Below, piece after piece: positions 60,712-64,000 of a DNA stretch of 64,000 bases. Position 1 is the stretch's first letter; each line of letters starts with the position of its first letter. Both the position numbers and the translations under genes were made by a program. Where the stretch lies: contig CM022670.1 of NCBI GenBank assembly GCA_012295275.1, positions 37,122,189-37,186,188 of the forward strand, read 5' to 3'. Under the pieces are notes generated by a model, which saw nothing but the letters and a program-made list of their open reading frames with translations, was not told the origin of the DNA and searched no databases. Origin of the DNA: Chrysomallon squamiferum. Its lineage: Eukaryota; Mollusca; Gastropoda; Neomphalida; Peltospiridae.

Positions 60712-61947
60712 ATGTCAGACGAAGACTACATTATGTTTTCCACCGAAGAATTAGAGGAGGCCAAACAATATACCCAGGAACACGGAGTTTCAGGTATAGC
60801 TAAATATGTAAAATATAAAACCGAACAGTGGAAATATGTCAGCGTTAATATTGGTATAGTAGGAGAATCGGCTGTGGGAAAATCCTCATTCATTAACTGT
60901 ATTCGGGGATTAACAGCAGATGATCCAGATGGAGCTCCTGTTGGAACTGGTGATACAACAAGTGAACCGACGAAGTACTGTCATCCTTACAATGAAAAGC
61001 TTGTTTTTGGGGACTTACCGGGAGTAGGAACACCAAAATACCCGAGAAATGAAGAGTATCTAAAGAACATTAACTTTGACCAATATGATGTTTTCCTTCT
61101 CATGTCTGACAATAGGTTTTCAACCAACGATGTTTGGTTAGGAAGAGAAATTGAAAAGAGAGGAAAACATTTCTTCTTTGTCCGCACAAAAATTGACGAA
61201 GCGATGGAAAATGAATTGGAATTATGTGGTAGCACTTTTTCAGCTGCTGTCGTTCTGGATAAAATAAATAAAAATTGTGAAGAAAACTTCAACGCAGCTC
61301 AACTGACTAATCGACGGGTGTTTTGCATTTCCAACTATCACAGAGAGATGTGGCAGTTTGAAGAACTTATGCAAGAACTTATTGTCGCTTTGCCTGACAT
61401 GAAGAGAAATGCTCTGGTGCTGTCCATTGGTCCTGTGTCAAAACAAGTATTAAAGGAAAAAACCAAATTACTTAAAAAGCAGATTTCCTGGAAGGCCGCC
61501 CTTTTTGCTGTTGGTGTAGCTGCAGGTTCTCTGGTCCCAATACCTTTAGTGGGTGGAGCAGTTGGTGTAGCGGTGGAAATTGGTATACTGGTGGCCGAGA
61601 TAGATTTTTATCTCAAACAGTATGGGCTTGACGACGAGTCACTAAAACGACTATCGGAACCTACCAAAACGACCGTGGACTACTACGTAAAATCACTTAA
61701 ATTTATGAGTTTACATAGTATTAAAACTTTTGTTATTAACATGATTAAAACGGAAGGTGTGAAACAAGCACAGAAAAGAGTTGCTTCTGAATTTCTTAAA
61801 TTGATTCCTTTGGTGGGGAGCATTGCGGCAGGCGCAATATCGTTTGGAACTTGCTACTACTTTCTAGACAAAACAATCGACGAGTTTGAGACTGATGCGC
61901 TGGCTGTTGTTGATGCCGTCATCCGAAAAACACAATCTGAAATCTGA
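60712..61947 (+). CDS. IRG-E: immunity-related GTPase, 411 aa
   Basis: Full-length IRG, starting MSDEDYIMFS at the first ATG after the acceptor at 60,692. GESAVGKS, DLPG and TKID are intact. It has the most substitutions of the intact set: VFGDLPG for VFWDLPG just before G3, FDQYDVFLLMS for FEKYDFFLLLS, WLGRE for WLARE, and FAVGVAAG for SAIGAAAG. A 5-residue net deletion in the helical domain changes SLKFASGIIMSRQSIK to SLKFMSLHSIK, and SEPTKTT replaces SERTNTT. The changes cluster near G3, in the neighbouring switch region and in one helical segment, while the C-terminal 60 residues stay almost identical to the others. Confidence 0.92.
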   Translation: MSDEDYIMFSTEELEEAKQYTQEHGVSGIAKYVKYKTEQWKYVSVNIGIVGESAVGKSSFINCIRGLTADDPDGAPVGTGDTTSEPTKYCHPYNEKLVFGDLPGVGTPKYPRNEEYLKNINFDQYDVFLLMSDNRFSTNDVWLGREIEKRGKHFFFVRTKIDEAMENELELCGSTFSAAVVLDKINKNCEENFNAAQLTNRRVFCISNYHREMWQFEELMQELIVALPDMKRNALVLSIGPVSKQVLKEKTKLLKKQISWKAALFAVGVAAGSLVPIPLVGGAVGVAVEIGILVAEIDFYLKQYGLDDESLKRLSEPTKTTVDYYVKSLKFMSLHSIKTFVINMIKTEGVKQAQKRVASEFLKLIPLVGSIAAGAISFGTCYYFLDKTIDEFETDALAVVDAVIRKTQSEI

Positions 61948-62259
61948 TTCCAAACATAAAACAGTCATCTCTAGTTATATTGCGTAAACGAATACGCAGG
62001 TTTTAATAATAATGGGTAAAACAAAACAACAAAAAGACGTACAGATACTATAAAACTATTAACAGTATAATAGACTGATGATACTAACCTCAGATTATCA
62101 AATGTGTTAATTAACACCAGATAAAAAACACCACAAATGACAATACATATATATAATTTATTTACACAAGTATGAACAAGTGAGACCTTTAATGATATAC
62201 AATTATTTACATTTACATTAATACCCCCAAACCCCTTTTATTGTTGGATAAAAACCTGA

Positions 62260-63110
62260 CCGCAGCTGAATAAAACTAATAACCCAGGACCCTCTGGAGA
62301 CATATGACTGCTCTTGTGGCTTGTCAGTGGAAACCCTGTGTACCTGGTTGGCTGCTTATACCACTCCTAGTCTTTTAATCAGAGAGTGGTCAAGAGCCAA
62401 AGTTCCCAAACTGTAATTGCCCTAATTATAACAGCCACTGGGAGTAATTCAAGTACATCTACATTACTATACATGCCATCTCGGTTATTCGTAGGTTGGC
62501 TGAATAACTTCCCTTCGGCACAGGCCAGTGAATCCTTTGGTAATAACCTGTTCCCCTACAGGTCAGTACAGGGACCCTAACCCTGGACCAGATGAACCTT
62601 ACCTCTGTAGCTGTCTGTCGGGGATTCCTCCATCAGAGCAACAAATTAAATTACCTGACCCCTTGCACTACTTGTATTATAACAAAATTAAATATTATTT
62701 TTTCTTCAACCGGCTGTCCATGCTCAGGGTGCTGAAGACGATGGCATCTTGTCGATCTCACTCTTCATCCTGTGGTTCACTGGATTCTGTTGCTGTTAAA
62801 ACCGGCAAAAAAAAAAAATCAAAAAAATCAAAAAAAAAATAAAAAAAAATCCAGAGCAGTATTGTGTTTACTACATTTATATTTTTGTGCTTGGTGGGTT
62901 GGAACTTTTTTCTGTCGTGGCTGAAATGGAGATCGAATGGAAAAGATCGATTTCTGCGCATGTGACGCTTGTATTGCTTTGACCTGTCAACTAGGGTTAA
63001 TTCCCTTTGGCCATTATCTCCCCTGCCACTATCTACTACTAACCACCCAACTAGTTGTGTTTTTTCCTGGCATTAAATGAGTTTGTCAGGTATTACGAAT
63101 AATCTGTTTT
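62260..63110 (+). repeat. Co-duplicated block, possible retroelement fragment (copy 3)
   Basis: Homologous to 27,030-27,890 and 43,210-44,090. The NPGP-containing frame is again present (RDPNPGPDEPYLC). Confidence 0.5.
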
Positions 63111-63235
63111 ATATTTGACATTTTTAAAAGATATATTCGAAAATTATCTGAGAAACAGACTATGAATATTAAGATGATAAACATTTCTTAATATAACCAT
63201 TTCACAAAGGTCTTTTAGGGAGATATAATTTTCTC

Positions 63236-63236
<1 letters not shown>

Positions 63237-63322
<86 letters not shown>
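63237..63322. repeat. (CAA)n(TAA)n compound microsatellite
   Basis: About 9 CAA units followed by about 19 TAA units. Confidence 0.95.
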
Positions 63323-63639
63323 TAAATAAATAAATAAAAAAAATAAAATATTAGATATGTCATATCTGTACCGTTTACAAGGATATGTGTTTATTAAATC
63401 CACTGAAAATGCACAGCTGTTCACGACTGTTTCATAACACGTATAGATTATACGTTAGTAGAAAAAACCCAGAATTGCCTTATATTTGTACTGCAATAAC
63501 AAAATAATAAAACATTCATACAAAATTTTATTTAAAATTTGTTTATTTATTTGTTTATTTATTGTATACATAAAATTTGCATAGTATTAATAAAATTTCC
63601 GTCATTAAATCAGCAGTGAAACATTACATATTCCACAAA

Positions 63640-64000
63640 TATTTGGTGTGTTAAGAATATTTTAATGTAGTCTCTTTTTATTTTTCGAACCTGAATAAAT
63701 AATGCTTATATATAAACATATTTCACAATTTTTCACACAAAAGTACATTTTGTTGGATCATTATTCACAGCTGTGCTTTTAAATAAAATTTAGAAAAAAT
63801 ATATTAGACACTGCTTTAACACAATTATAACAAAACGTTCACACACAAAACTTTATTCACTTGGTAGCAATATTTTAAGCCGCTGAATAATGAATTAAAA
63901 GACTGAATATAAAAAATATAAAAAATCCCCCAGAAAACAACAACTAACACCTACATTATATTCACTTAATATTTTCAAGTTTATCAAAGCTGATTAAAAC
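63640..64000 (-). other. 3' flank of a further G-domain-only gene, cut by the window end
   Basis: Closely matches the 3' flanks of the minus-strand genes (compare 44,600-44,950, 34,320-34,670 and 52,790-53,130). By the spacing in the IRG-C unit, the coding exon of a fourth copy would begin about 0.5-0.6 kb beyond the right edge. Confidence 0.55.

Larger units (their letters stand above)
61948..63639. other. 3' flank of IRG-E
   Basis: No gene. Same order as after IRG-C: AT-rich 3'UTR, co-duplicated block, AAT/CAA arrays. Confidence 0.6.

Overview
The window looks like AT-rich nuclear DNA of an invertebrate animal. Genes are split by GT-AG introns, long microsatellites are everywhere, and DNA-transposon and LINE relics are present. 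The microsatellite style and the gene set fit a lophotrochozoan, most likely a mollusc, but this is an inference and I cannot name a species.

Left third (1-11,980): gene-poor. It holds a probable LINE remnant at the left edge, many microsatellites and one doubtful small ORF (9,532-9,807).

Middle (11,984-23,310): two housekeeping genes arranged head to head. On the minus strand is a six-exon cytochrome-b5-reductase-like gene (CYB5RL type, 313 aa). On the plus strand is a 13-exon mitochondrial prolyl-tRNA synthetase (PARS2, 460 aa). Every exon joins in phase. The PARS2 first exon, which carries a basic mitochondrial presequence, was found by matching a phase-0 donor to the next exon. The two genes share a short intergenic region that probably acts as a divergent promoter.

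Right 60% (about 24,290-64,000): a tandem array of immunity-related-GTPase (IRG, p47-type) genes. There are five plus-strand copies, called here IRG-A to IRG-E, starting at 25,429, 31,840, 41,650, 50,325 and 60,712. Each has an upstream 5'UTR exon, a 5'UTR intron of about 0.6-0.85 kb, and one coding exon of 411-416 codons. Four are intact and IRG-A has a 1-bp frameshift. Between them on the minus strand lies a second gene type, a two-exon G-domain-only IRG relative with a 38-nt first coding exon and a degenerate G4 motif (TKFF in place of TKxD). The copy at 45,525-46,896 is intact (210 aa), the copies at 35.2-36.6 kb and 53.7-55.7 kb are frameshifted, and an orphan first exon remains at 28,284. 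Two degenerate C-terminal fragments of an older IRG lineage lie at 29.3 and 58.4 kb.

The array therefore repeats a convergent pair: full-length IRG (+) followed by G-domain-only IRG (-). The next pair is divergent. A Mutator-like (MULE) transposon with long inverted repeats sits in the spacer of the IRG-C unit and survives as pieces in other units. A Tigger-like element is inserted in the intron of one G-domain-only copy. All five IRG promoters share a short box (GAS- or kappaB-like half plus E-box), usually with a TATA-like element nearby. In vertebrates, GKS-type IRG effectors are controlled by divergent regulatory IRGs. I infer, but cannot show, that the pairing here could be an analogous effector-regulator system in an invertebrate.
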